This document shows, one piece after another, positions 53,817-62,916 of a stretch of DNA of 64,000 bases. How positions within the stretch are numbered: the stretch's first letter is position 1; each line of letters opens with the position of its first letter. The notes beneath the pieces were generated by a model, which did not search any database, was not told the origin of the DNA, and saw nothing but the letters and a program-made list of their open reading frames with translations. A program made the position numbers and the translations under genes. Origin of the DNA: Methylocystis heyeri (GTDB taxonomy: Bacteria > Pseudomonadota > Alphaproteobacteria > Rhizobiales > Beijerinckiaceae); the NCBI RefSeq assembly GCF_004802635.2, contig NZ_CP046052.1, positions 1,550,001-1,614,000 of the forward strand, read 5' to 3'.

Positions 53817-56800
53817 TCAGGCCCCGGACCCTATCCCGTGAGACCCGCCGCCGTGGGCGTCGTCATCCGCGTCTTCGGACTCGGATACGCCGCTGGAATG
53901 GACGTACCCTTTCAGGAACACCGAGCGCAGCGCCGGGGCCACCACGAGGAGCATGATCGGGCCGATCAGCATTCCTCCGACGACGACGGTGGCGAGCGGT
54001 CTTTGAACCTGGGAGCCGATTCCATGGGAAATGGCGGCCGGGAACAAGCCGACGCCCGCGGAAAGCGCGGTCATCAGCATCGGCCGCATTCTCTGCTCCG
54101 AACCGTGGAAGATCGCTTCCTTGAAAGGCATGCCCTGGATCGTCAGCTCGCGGAAATAGGTGATGTTGAGAATGCCGTCCATCACCGCGACGCCGAACAG
54201 CGAGATGAAGCCGATGGCCGCGGAAACCGAGAAATCGAGGCCGTTCACATATAGGGCGATGATGCCGCCGCCGATGGCGAAGGGAATGCCCGCGATCGCG
54301 ACGAGGCTGTCGCGCAGCGTGTTGAAGAGCGAGTAGAGCAGCAGCAGAATGGCGAGGAAGGTCACAGGCACCACGATCATCAGGCGCTTCTTGGCCTGCT
54401 GAAGGTTCTCGAACTCGCCGGCCCAAAGGATCTGATAACCGGTCGGCAGCTTGATCGCCTTCTGCACGCGCTCCTGCGCCTCGGCCACGGTGCTGCCGAG
54501 GTCGCGCCCGCGAATGCTGAATTTGATCGGCACGTAGCGCTGGCTGCGGTCGCGATAGATGAAGGAAGCCCCGGTGTCGAACGAGATCGTCGCCAGCTGC
54601 TTGAGCGGAATGTAGGCGTTGGCTCCCGATGGGGTGGAATAGCCGACCTTGATGTTCTTGATGGCGTCGATCGACCGGCGGTATTGCTGGGCGAGGCGCA
54701 CCTGCACGCCGAACTGACGATCGGCCTCCAGCACATTGGTCGCCACGGAGCCGCCCACGGCCGCCTGCACCAGCGCATTGACGTCGCCGACATTCAAGCC
54801 ATAGCGCGCCGCCGCCGCGCGATCCACCTTGATGTTGAGATTGGGCTGACCCATCACATGGAAGATGCCGAGGTCTTCCACTCCGCGGACCTGTTTCACC
54901 TCGGCCATCGTCTGTTCGGCGATTTCCTCGAGCTTGGTGAGGTTGGGGCCTACGATCTTTATGGAGTTGGCGCCTTTGACGCCCGACAGCGCCTCCTCGA
55001 CGTTGTCCTGGATATATTGTGAGAAGTTGAAGCCGATGCCCGGCAGTTCGTCCGAGAACTCCTTCTGGAGGATTTCGGTGAGCTTCTCCTTGTCGAGCCC
55101 GCTCGGCCACTGGTCGAAAGGCTTGAGCGGCACGAACAGTTCGACATTGGAGAAGGGCGAGGCGTCGGAGCCGTTATCCGGTCTGCCATGCTGCGAAACG
55201 ACAGTCACGACCTCGGGATGGCGCAGGAGAATTTCCCGCATCTTGCGCGTGGCCTCGGTGCCGTCGTCCAGCGAGATCGTCGGCGGCATTTGCGCCCTGA
55301 TCCAGAAATTGCCCTCTTCGAGCGCAGGCAGAAACTCGCTGCCGAGTCTCGTCGCGACGACGCCGCTGACGAGCAGGAAAGCCAATCCCGCTCCGATGGC
55401 GACCTTGACATTGCCCAGCGCCCAGCGCAGCGCCGGCGTATAGCGCTCGCGCAACTGGCGAACCACCCAGGTCTCCACCTCCTCGACATGTTTGGGCAGC
55501 ACCAGCGAAGCCAGCACCGGCGTCACGGTGAAGGTCGCAAGCAAGGCGCCGAACAGGGCGTAGGCGTAAGTGCGCGCCATGGGTCCGAAGATCTGGCCTT
55601 CGACGCCGGTCATGGTGAAGAGCGGCAGGAAGGCGGTGACTGTGATCGTCGCCGTGAAGAAGACCGCCTTGTCCACCTGCAGCGCGCTGATGAAAATCAG
55701 GCGCAGCCGGTTGGTCCAGCGCAACACGCTGCCGTGGCTCCCCATGGCGCTGGTGGGGTCCGGCCCCCAGAAGCCCTCGGTCAAATGCTGCAGCAGCCGG
55801 TTGCGCGCGTCCCCGGAAGCCTGGAAGTTTCGGAATATGTTCTCGACCAGGATAACCGCGGAGTCGACGATGATGCCAAAGTCGACCGCGCCCACGGAGA
55901 GCAGGTTGGCGTCCTCGCCCTGCATCACGAGAATGATGATGGCGAAGAACAGCGCGAAGGGAATATTGACGCCGACGATCATCGCGCTTCGCAGGTCGCC
56001 GAGGAATATCCACTGTATCAGGAAGACCAGGGCGCAGCCGAAGAAGAGGTTGTGTAACACGGTGTGCGTGGTGACCTCCACCAGCGAACCGCGATCGTAA
56101 TAGGACTCAACCTTCACGCCCGGCGGCAAAGTCCCGTCCTGGTTGATTTTTTTGACTTCCTCCTCGACTTTCGGAAGCACGTCGTTGGTGTGCTGGCTGC
56201 GGCCCATCAGCAGGATCGCCGCCGCCACGTCGTCCTCGTGGTCGCGGCCGGCGATGCCGAGGCGCGGCACGAAGCCGACGTAAACATTGGCGACGTCCTT
56301 GATCTGCACAGGCACGCCGTTGGTCTGCGAGAGGACGATATTCTCGATATCGTCGACGCGGACGCCCTTGGTGAGGTCGTCGGCGCCGCCGTCGTCGATC
56401 AATCCGACGCCGCGGATGTTCACGGATTGCTGGCCGACCTGTATCTCGCGGCCGCCGACGTTCACATTGGCGTTGCCGAGCGCCGTGACGATCTGCGCCA
56501 CGGTGACATTATAGGCCTCCGCCTTCTGCAGATCGACGTCGACATTGAACTGCTTGGTGGTGCCGCCCCAGGAATTGATCTGCACGACGCCCGGTATCGT
56601 CAGCAGGCGCCGCGTGACGATCCAGTCCTGGATGGTGCGCAGATTGGTCAGGCCGAAATTCGGCGGGCCTTTGACTTGATAGCGGAAGATCTCTCCGGTC
56701 AGGCTCGATTGCTGAATCTGGGGCGATTGGTTGCCCGGCAGCGTGACATTCTGCTGCAGCGCGATCGCCGCCTGCTGATAGGCGAAGTAATAGTCGACGC

Positions 56801-57098
56801 CGTATTTGAATGTGACGCGGACGAAGCTCAGCCCGTAAAAGGAGGTGGAACGCACATTGACCACGCCGGGAACCGGATAGAGCGCAACCTCCATGGGGAT
56901 GGTGTAGTATTTCTCCATCTCCTCGGCCGAAAGCCCCGGCGCCTGCGCCGTGATCTCCAGGATCACCGGCGCGGGGTTGGGATAGGCTTCGATATTGAGC
57001 TTGGTGAAGGCGAACAGACCCGACACCGTGAAGACGATCACGCCGAGAACGACGATCGCGCGGCGCGTCAGACCGAATTCGAGAATCGACTTCAGCAA
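53817..57098 (-). CDS. RND pump of the heavy-metal efflux (CzcA/CusA) type
   Basis: A 1093-residue RND permease. It starts at TTG 57098 after GGGGATAAGAA. It shows the HME family landmarks: TKLNIEAYPNPAPVILEITAQAPG, the periplasmic docking region, YYDRGSLVEVTTHTVLHNLFFG, and a TM4 block VGAVDFGIIVDSAVILVENIF with the two Asp and one Glu (D-F-G, V-D, V-E-N) that form the proton relay of CzcA. It lies in the inner membrane as a trimer and pumps divalent cations or similar substrates through an adaptor and an outer-membrane channel. The adaptor gene is 59 bp upstream, and a channel gene is divergent. The exact metal is unknown. Confidence 0.9.
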   Translation of the reverse strand: MLKSILEFGLTRRAIVVLGVIVFTVSGLFAFTKLNIEAYPNPAPVILEITAQAPGLSAEEMEKYYTIPMEVALYPVPGVVNVRSTSFYGLSFVRVTFKYGVDYYFAYQQAAIALQQNVTLPGNQSPQIQQSSLTGEIFRYQVKGPPNFGLTNLRTIQDWIVTRRLLTIPGVVQINSWGGTTKQFNVDVDLQKAEAYNVTVAQIVTALGNANVNVGGREIQVGQQSVNIRGVGLIDDGGADDLTKGVRVDDIENIVLSQTNGVPVQIKDVANVYVGFVPRLGIAGRDHEDDVAAAILLMGRSQHTNDVLPKVEEEVKKINQDGTLPPGVKVESYYDRGSLVEVTTHTVLHNLFFGCALVFLIQWIFLGDLRSAMIVGVNIPFALFFAIIILVMQGEDANLLSVGAVDFGIIVDSAVILVENIFRNFQASGDARNRLLQHLTEGFWGPDPTSAMGSHGSVLRWTNRLRLIFISALQVDKAVFFTATITVTAFLPLFTMTGVEGQIFGPMARTYAYALFGALLATFTVTPVLASLVLPKHVEEVETWVVRQLRERYTPALRWALGNVKVAIGAGLAFLLVSGVVATRLGSEFLPALEEGNFWIRAQMPPTISLDDGTEATRKMREILLRHPEVVTVVSQHGRPDNGSDASPFSNVELFVPLKPFDQWPSGLDKEKLTEILQKEFSDELPGIGFNFSQYIQDNVEEALSGVKGANSIKIVGPNLTKLEEIAEQTMAEVKQVRGVEDLGIFHVMGQPNLNIKVDRAAAARYGLNVGDVNALVQAAVGGSVATNVLEADRQFGVQVRLAQQYRRSIDAIKNIKVGYSTPSGANAYIPLKQLATISFDTGASFIYRDRSQRYVPIKFSIRGRDLGSTVAEAQERVQKAIKLPTGYQILWAGEFENLQQAKKRLMIVVPVTFLAILLLLYSLFNTLRDSLVAIAGIPFAIGGGIIALYVNGLDFSVSAAIGFISLFGVAVMDGILNITYFRELTIQGMPFKEAIFHGSEQRMRPMLMTALSAGVGLFPAAISHGIGSQVQRPLATVVVGGMLIGPIMLLVVAPALRSVFLKGYVHSSGVSESEDADDDAHGGGSHGIGSGA

Positions 57099-57157
57099 TT
57101 CTTATCCCCGACCGTGTGAGTTCTACGATTTACGGAACGCTCGCCCCGAAGCCCGCT

Positions 57158-58351
57158 CTAATCCGCGCCGCCGGCGAGAATGTTGCTCAGGAAGATCGCC
57201 CCTTCGGTGACGATCTTCTCGCCTGGCTGCAGCCCTTCGACTATTTCATAGAAGCCGTCCTGCTGATGCCCGAGTGTCACGGTCCTGCGGACGAAATGGC
57301 GCTCGCTTTTGACGATCCAGATCGTCATCGAGCCATCGCCTTCGCGCACCACCGCGGTCGTCGGAACCGCGACGCCCTCCTTCGAATCCCCGATGCCGAT
57401 AACGAAATTGGCGAACATGCCGGCGCGGAGCGAATGGTCCGGGTCCTCGACTTCCGACCGCACGAAGACCCGCCGCGTATTGGGATCCACCGAAGCGCCC
57501 ATAACCGAGATCTTGCCTTTGAATTCGCGGTCCGGGTAAGCCGCGACGCGCGCCCTGACCTCCTGCCCGACGCGCAGATCCGGCGTATCGCTCTCGGGAA
57601 TATTGGCCAGCATCCACATGGTGGAGAGATCGGCCACGATGAAGGGGGCCGGCGCCACGCCCGGCTGAACGAAGAGCCCCGGGGCCGCATTGCGCGAAGT
57701 GACATAACCGGTCATCGGGCTTTTCACGATCAGGCGGGGATCCGCCTTGCGCTCCTGGATGATTTTGTCGATCTCGGCGTCGGTCTTGCCAAAAATGCGC
57801 ACTGCGTCGCGCGCCGATTTGAGAGCGCCCTCGGCGGTCTGCTGATCTGAAGTCGATTGGTCGACCGCCTGCTGGGAGGCGCCGCCGAAGGATTTCATCT
57901 TCTGGGCGCGGGAGAGCGTCGCGTTCTGCAGCTTCAGAACCCCGGCTGCGGCGATCAAGGTCGACTCGGCGGTGAGAAGGTCGGGGCTGTCTATGGTGAA
58001 GAGAACCTGGTCCTTCTCCACCTTGTCGCCGACATTGGGATAGGCGTTGATGATTCGGCCCTGATAGGGGGTGAACACCTGGGTCAGCATATTCTGGTTG
58101 AAATCGATATTGCCAACCGCCTTGCGTTCGATGGCGAAGGATTTGGAGCCGGCCTCGCCCGATTTGATCGCGGCGACCTGCTTCTCGTTGAGATCGACCG
58201 CCAGCTCGCCCGGCGCACTCGCTTCGGCCGCCGCCTTTTGGGCCTGCTCGGGCTTTTCTCCCCGCAGCAACGAATAACCCTTGTAGAATGCAAACAGCGC
58301 CAGGACCACAAATGCGCCGTAAAGCGCCAGTGTTTTCTTGTCTCGATTCAT
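57158..58351 (-). CDS. RND adaptor protein, CzcB/HlyD type
   Basis: A 397-residue membrane-fusion protein. N-terminal anchor (LALYGAFVVLALFAFYKGY), then a lipoyl-like half (VFTPYQGRIINAYPNVGDKV), a helical hairpin (ESTLIAAAGVLKLQNATLSR to GALKSARDAVRIFG), the second lipoyl half (IVKSPMTGYVTSRNAAPGLFV) and beta-barrel domains ending ITLGHQQ-like TVTLGHQQDGFYEIVEGLQPGEKIV. It links the RND pump to the outer-membrane channel. It is the first gene of the two-gene operon (adaptor, then pump). It is divergent from the channel gene at 58654, and the 300-bp gap between them carries a CTGTCA/TGACAG palindrome. Confidence 0.9.
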   Translation of the reverse strand: MNRDKKTLALYGAFVVLALFAFYKGYSLLRGEKPEQAQKAAAEASAPGELAVDLNEKQVAAIKSGEAGSKSFAIERKAVGNIDFNQNMLTQVFTPYQGRIINAYPNVGDKVEKDQVLFTIDSPDLLTAESTLIAAAGVLKLQNATLSRAQKMKSFGGASQQAVDQSTSDQQTAEGALKSARDAVRIFGKTDAEIDKIIQERKADPRLIVKSPMTGYVTSRNAAPGLFVQPGVAPAPFIVADLSTMWMLANIPESDTPDLRVGQEVRARVAAYPDREFKGKISVMGASVDPNTRRVFVRSEVEDPDHSLRAGMFANFVIGIGDSKEGVAVPTTAVVREGDGSMTIWIVKSERHFVRRTVTLGHQQDGFYEIVEGLQPGEKIVTEGAIFLSNILAGGAD

Positions 58352-58653
58352 CTAACGGCCCTGCAGGATGAAGGGGGCTTTTCTGGATGCGCGCGCTCGC
58401 ACGTCCGCTTCTTGCCGGATGTATGACCGGCGCTTCATGTTCCGGTCCACTGTCAAATCTGACAGTAGACCCGACAAAGCGCTCGATTGCAGTATCCGGA
58501 TGACGACTGGAATGTCCACGCTGCGTCCGTCGAAGGTTGCCGGCTAGCCTATCCAAACAACTTCCGTGGCTTTATACGGGCCGGCATATTCAGGAAATTC
58601 GCGCCGAGTCGCTCGATGGACGTCCGAATAAAGTGCAGGAACTCCGATCGGTG
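58352..58653. promoter_or_regulatory. Divergent promoter region between adaptor and channel genes
   Basis: About 300 bp that should hold two divergent promoters. It contains a perfect 6+6 palindrome, CTGTCA-AATC-TGACAG, at 58450-58465, a candidate operator for a TetR- or MerR-like regulator. No regulator gene lies beside it in the window. Confidence 0.5.
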
Positions 58654-60258
58654 ATGCAACTTCCCAAAGAAAAGCCGTTTGATCGCCCCACCCGCAAGAT
58701 TACGGCCCGCGCCGCGGTTTCGGCCGCGGCTCTCGCCGCGGCGGGATTGAGCGGCTGTGCGGTGGGGCCGGACTTCGTCTCGCCGCCGGCGCCCGACGTC
58801 AGCCGCTTCACCCCGGAAAACCTGTCCTCGGTCGGCGGACGGCCCCTGGTCGTAAAGGATGAAATCCCGAAGCGCTGGTGGGAAGTTTTCCACAATAAAA
58901 ACCTCAACAGGCTCGTCGAGGCGACGATCGAACACAATCCGTCGCTTCAGGCGGCGGAGGCGTCGATAAAAACCGCCTATTTCGCGGCGGAGGCGCAAAA
59001 AGGCGGGTTTCTGCCCAGCGCGCTTCTGAACTGGAGCGACACGAACAATCTCCAGTCGGGCGTGCAGAACACGGTGACGCCCAACGCCTTCACCAACCCC
59101 TATGGCCTGTTCCTGCGCCAGGTCTCGGTTTCCTACACGCCCGACATCTGGGGCCAGAACCGGCGTGCGGTCGAATCGCTGGAAGCTCAGACCGACCAGC
59201 AACGCTACCAGCTCGAGGCGACCTATCTCTCCCTGACCAGCAACGTCGCCACCGCGGCGGTGACCGAAGCCTCCCTGCGCGGCCAGATCGCGGCGACGAG
59301 GCATGTCATCAACATCGAGGAGCATTTGCTCGGGCTCCTGCGCCGGCAATATGCGATCGGCTCGGTGGCCCAGTCCGACGTGCTCACCCAGGAGGCCCAG
59401 CTCGCGCAGGTCATGCAGCTGCTGCCGCCGCTGGAAAAGCAGCTCGCACAGCAGCGCGACCTGCTGACCGCGCTGGCGGGCCGATATTCCACGGCGCAGG
59501 CGCCTGAGACCTTCACGATGAACGCGGTCTCCCTGCCCCGCGACCTGCCTCTCACCCTGCCCTCGTCCTTCGTGCGCCAGCGTCCGGACGTGCGCGCCGC
59601 CGAAGCGGCCATGCATTCCGCCAGCGCCCAGATCGGCGTGGCGATAGCCGCGCGCCTGCCCAACGTCACCCTCAGCACCCAGAACGGCTTTTCCGCATAC
59701 AGCTACGCCCAGCTCTTCACGCCCGGCACGGGTTTCTACACCCTCGCTGCGGGAGCGACCCAGCCTCTGTTCGACGGCTTCGCGCTGCTCAACAAGCAGA
59801 AGGCGGCGGAAGCCGGGTTGGTGCAGGCCGAGGCCAATTATCGCCAGGCGGTGATCACCGGCTTCCAGAACGTGGCCGACGCGCTGCGCGCGCTGCAGGC
59901 GGACGCCAAGGCGGTCAAGGCCGCCGTCTACGCCGAGACCACCGCCAGAAAGAGCCTGGACATCATCCGCAAGCAGCTCGATTTCGGCTCGGTCAATGTG
60001 CTGGCCCTGCTCAACGCCGAGCAGACCTACCTCCAGGCCTCGGTCGCTCGCGTGCAGGCGGAGGGCTCGCGGCTGGCCGACGTCGTGGCCCTGTTCATGG
60101 CGCTCGGCGGCGGCTGGAAGGACGAGAACCTCAAACGCCTCTCGCCCGACGCCCCGCGTGAGAACCCGTTCTCCGGATGGGGATCGCCCGCGCCGCAAGA
60201 GGTCGACAAGATCGACGGCCCGGTCAATTCGAGCTGGTTCCCGAGCTTCTGGGATTGA
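58654..60258 (+). CDS. RND outer-membrane channel lipoprotein (NodT/OprM-type)
   Basis: A 534-residue outer-membrane factor. ATG 58654 gives a signal peptide ending in the lipobox LSGCAVGP, so the mature protein is lipid-anchored. Two TolC-like helical repeats carry marks such as LVEATIEHNPSLQAAEASI, QVSVSYTPDIWGQNRRAVE, FVRQRPDVRAAEAAMHSAS and GFQNVADALRALQADAK. It forms the trimeric duct through which the CzcA-like pump sends its substrate. It is divergent from the pump operon. A longer frame to 58537 exists but has no lipobox advantage. Confidence 0.92.
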   Translation: MQLPKEKPFDRPTRKITARAAVSAAALAAAGLSGCAVGPDFVSPPAPDVSRFTPENLSSVGGRPLVVKDEIPKRWWEVFHNKNLNRLVEATIEHNPSLQAAEASIKTAYFAAEAQKGGFLPSALLNWSDTNNLQSGVQNTVTPNAFTNPYGLFLRQVSVSYTPDIWGQNRRAVESLEAQTDQQRYQLEATYLSLTSNVATAAVTEASLRGQIAATRHVINIEEHLLGLLRRQYAIGSVAQSDVLTQEAQLAQVMQLLPPLEKQLAQQRDLLTALAGRYSTAQAPETFTMNAVSLPRDLPLTLPSSFVRQRPDVRAAEAAMHSASAQIGVAIAARLPNVTLSTQNGFSAYSYAQLFTPGTGFYTLAAGATQPLFDGFALLNKQKAAEAGLVQAEANYRQAVITGFQNVADALRALQADAKAVKAAVYAETTARKSLDIIRKQLDFGSVNVLALLNAEQTYLQASVARVQAEGSRLADVVALFMALGGGWKDENLKRLSPDAPRENPFSGWGSPAPQEVDKIDGPVNSSWFPSFWD

Positions 60259-60303
60259 TCCCGCCGTGGAACTTTCGCGCGGCGCGCCCGCGCAGGACGA
60301 AAA

Positions 60304-61050
60304 TTATCCTTCGACCTGGGCCAGCGCCTCTCGCAAGGGCGCGTCGGAGAGCTGCAGAAAGCCCTGATAGGGCTGGTTCAGCTCCATGATGAGAAATATC
60401 GCGGCGGCGACCGAGAACGCGCCGACGACGAGCGACGCGGCGACGGTGACATTGTATCTCGTCAGCAGCCCAAAGCCGAAGAACAAAGCGCATATCCAGA
60501 ACACGAGCGCATTCAGGAACAACGACGGAAGGCCGGCGCCCTCTTGCTGCTGGAACATCAGCAGCCGCGTCTGCATTATCGAGTCGGTGAGTTGAATCGC
60601 CCGGGTTTGTGCAGAGCGAGCGGCGTCGGTTTTCGGATCGAGCGCCTGCATGCGCCGGGCGAGCTTGCCTGCGGCGTCAAGGTTGGGCGCTTTCAGGCCG
60701 TCGGGGGACCAGATGCGGTCGCGCGCCGCCGCAATGGCGGTGCGCAGCTCCTGGCGAGCGCCCTGCGCTTCGGGTCCATAGGAAAGCAGGATTCGGTCGA
60801 GCAGGACGACATTGGCGGAAAGCGCCTGCAACTCGCTGCTCTGGGCGTTGTAATTGCTGTTGGCGGAGGCGACCAGCAGGCCCAGGACCAGGGCGGCCAT
60901 GGAGCCGATCAAACCCATCACCAGCTTTATGACTTCCTTGCTGTCGAAATCGAGATGGGCGTCGGGCAAACGCCCGTTGAGCCACATCCCGAACATGCCG
61001 GCGCAAAAGGCCGCAACAAAAACGACCATGAACACAGTGAAGGGAATCAT
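60304..61050 (-). CDS. DUF4239 family membrane protein (second copy)
   Basis: A 248-residue membrane protein. ATG 61050 has AAAGGG six bases upstream. It has hydrophobic segments PFTVFMVVFVAAFCAGMFGM, LVMGLIGSMAALVLGLLVA, LFLNALVFWICALFFGFGLL and AASLVVGAFSVAAAIFLIMEL, and a middle soluble part (NAQSSELQALSANVVLLDRI). It is a paralogue of 36394-37194. Here it sits between two RND outer-membrane channel genes. Its role is unknown. Confidence 0.8.
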   Translation of the reverse strand: MIPFTVFMVVFVAAFCAGMFGMWLNGRLPDAHLDFDSKEVIKLVMGLIGSMAALVLGLLVASANSNYNAQSSELQALSANVVLLDRILLSYGPEAQGARQELRTAIAAARDRIWSPDGLKAPNLDAAGKLARRMQALDPKTDAARSAQTRAIQLTDSIMQTRLLMFQQQEGAGLPSLFLNALVFWICALFFGFGLLTRYNVTVAASLVVGAFSVAAAIFLIMELNQPYQGFLQLSDAPLREALAQVEG

Positions 61051-61138
61051 CAGCCGCCCTTTTTGGGTCGGGACCAAGCTATAGCTGCGTCGCCCGGAGG
61101 CTATCTTCCACGGCGCAACCTTGGTGACAAGCCCATGT

Positions 61139-62674
61139 TCAATGAGGCGGTTCGCTTGACGGCTCCAGTTGCGGGAACATCGAAACCCCGGTCGCCGCCT
61201 CGCGGGCTGTGGGAAGCTGGGTCCGGTCCCAGCCGCCGCCGAGCGCCTGGATCAGGCTGATGCTGGCGAGGAAAAGGCTCTCGCGTGTTTGCAGCGCCGC
61301 CTGCTCCGCCGAGAGCAGCGCCGCTTCAGCCACGACGACGCTCGTAAAGGCCACCGTTCCCGCGCGATATTGATTGAGATAGACGACGACCGCCTTGCGC
61401 GCCTCCACGACCGCCTTGTTCTGGACTCTCAGCTGCGCGCTGAGCACGCGGATCGCCGCAAGCTCGTCTTCCACCTGCTGGAAGGCGGTGAGAACGGTCT
61501 GGCGATAATTTGCGACGCTCTGCCAGTAGCTCGCCTGGGCCGAGTCGACCTGCGCCGACCGCATCCCGCCGTCGAAGACGGTTTCGAGCGCAGTCGCCCC
61601 GAGCGTCCAGAATTCATGGGCGGGGTCGATCGGCAGCGGCGTGAAGCCCCTGTAGCCGAGGGACGCGGAGAGAGTGATATCGGGATAATAGGCGGCGACG
61701 GCGACGCCGATCAGCGCGTTCTGCTGCTGCATCAGCCTCTCCGCTCCGGCGATGTCGGGCCGGCGCTCCAGCAGTTTGGAGGGGACGGACACGGGAAAGG
61801 CCGGTATGTCGCCGACGAGGAACATGCGATCCAGCGCAACCTCGCTGGGCGGCCGGCCGATCAGCACCGCAATGGCGTGCTGTAGCTGCGAGATGATCAC
61901 GCCGGTGTTTATCGCGGCCGATTCCGTGCTTAGAAGCTGGGTTTCGGCGGCGACGACATCCGCCTCCGACACGGTTCCCGCCCTGTATTGGTTCTTTGTT
62001 ATCGCGAGGGTCTTCCTGAACTCTTCGGAAGTTTTCTCCAGCAGATTCTTCAAAGTGTAAGCGGCGCGCAGCTCGAAATAGGCCAGCGCCAACTGCGCCT
62101 GCGCGGTCAGTCTGGCGTTGGCGAGGTCCGCGGCGCCGACCTGCGCGCCGGCGACATTGCTCTCGATCTGGCGGCGGATCTTTCCCCACACGTCGAGGTC
62201 CCATGTCAGGCTGGCCTGCGTCGTATAGGAGGTCGTCACCACGCCGCCGGGCGACGTCGACACTCCAGTGGAAGTCGGCGTCGCCGTCCCGGAATTACCA
62301 TAGAGCTTCTGGCCCGTGTACTGGCGCACGACGCTGTAGCCGGCCGTGACGGTGGGAAACAACGCCGCCTGCGCCTCGCGAATGAGCGTTCTCGCCTGCT
62401 CATAGGCCGCAGCGGCGGCCGCGACCGTCTGGTTTGAAATTTCGACCTGACGCTCGAGGGAATCGAGCAAGGGGTCCCGGTATACTGTCCACCACGGACC
62501 GGAATCCACGCAATCATAGGGAGCGGCCAGCTTCCACCCCTTGAGCGTCTTGCCTTTCAGCTCCTTGAAATTATCGGGAACAGGCGCGCTCGCCGGGACA
62601 TAATCAGGCCCGACGGTGCATGACGCGACGCCTGCTGCGAGCGCGAACAGTAAAGCCCGCCGCGGCAGATTCAC
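61139..62674 (-). CDS. RND outer-membrane channel lipoprotein, second copy (NodT/OprM-type)
   Basis: A 511-residue outer-membrane factor, GTG start 62674 after AAAGGG. Signal peptide with lipobox (LAAGVASCTVGPDY). Helical repeats: LERQVEISNQTVAAAAAAYE, LTWDLDVWGKIRRQIE, LLERRPDIAGAERLMQQQNA and VANYRQTVLTAFQQVEDELA. It is divergent from the MdtA-like adaptor gene at 62917, so together with that adaptor and a pump outside the window it likely forms a separate efflux system from the CzcA locus. Confidence 0.9.
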   Translation of the reverse strand: MNLPRRALLFALAAGVASCTVGPDYVPASAPVPDNFKELKGKTLKGWKLAAPYDCVDSGPWWTVYRDPLLDSLERQVEISNQTVAAAAAAYEQARTLIREAQAALFPTVTAGYSVVRQYTGQKLYGNSGTATPTSTGVSTSPGGVVTTSYTTQASLTWDLDVWGKIRRQIESNVAGAQVGAADLANARLTAQAQLALAYFELRAAYTLKNLLEKTSEEFRKTLAITKNQYRAGTVSEADVVAAETQLLSTESAAINTGVIISQLQHAIAVLIGRPPSEVALDRMFLVGDIPAFPVSVPSKLLERRPDIAGAERLMQQQNALIGVAVAAYYPDITLSASLGYRGFTPLPIDPAHEFWTLGATALETVFDGGMRSAQVDSAQASYWQSVANYRQTVLTAFQQVEDELAAIRVLSAQLRVQNKAVVEARKAVVVYLNQYRAGTVAFTSVVVAEAALLSAEQAALQTRESLFLASISLIQALGGGWDRTQLPTAREAATGVSMFPQLEPSSEPPH

Positions 62675-62916
62675 GCGCGCGCCCTTTCATGATTGGAACC
62701 CGGCCGCACATTGGCTGGACTGCCGAAGGCCCTTCCGCGCCGGCCACTGCGATTTGCAGCATTCGGGCTCAAATCTCCGCATAAAGAATTAGCCCAAGCG
62801 CCGGTCGATTGCAAAGGCGACGAAAAACCGTTTGTCCAGGCCCCATTTCCGCTTGCGAAGATCAGTCGCTTGCGTTCATTCTGCCGCCCGCGATCGAAGA
62901 CGCCCAGACGGAAAAC

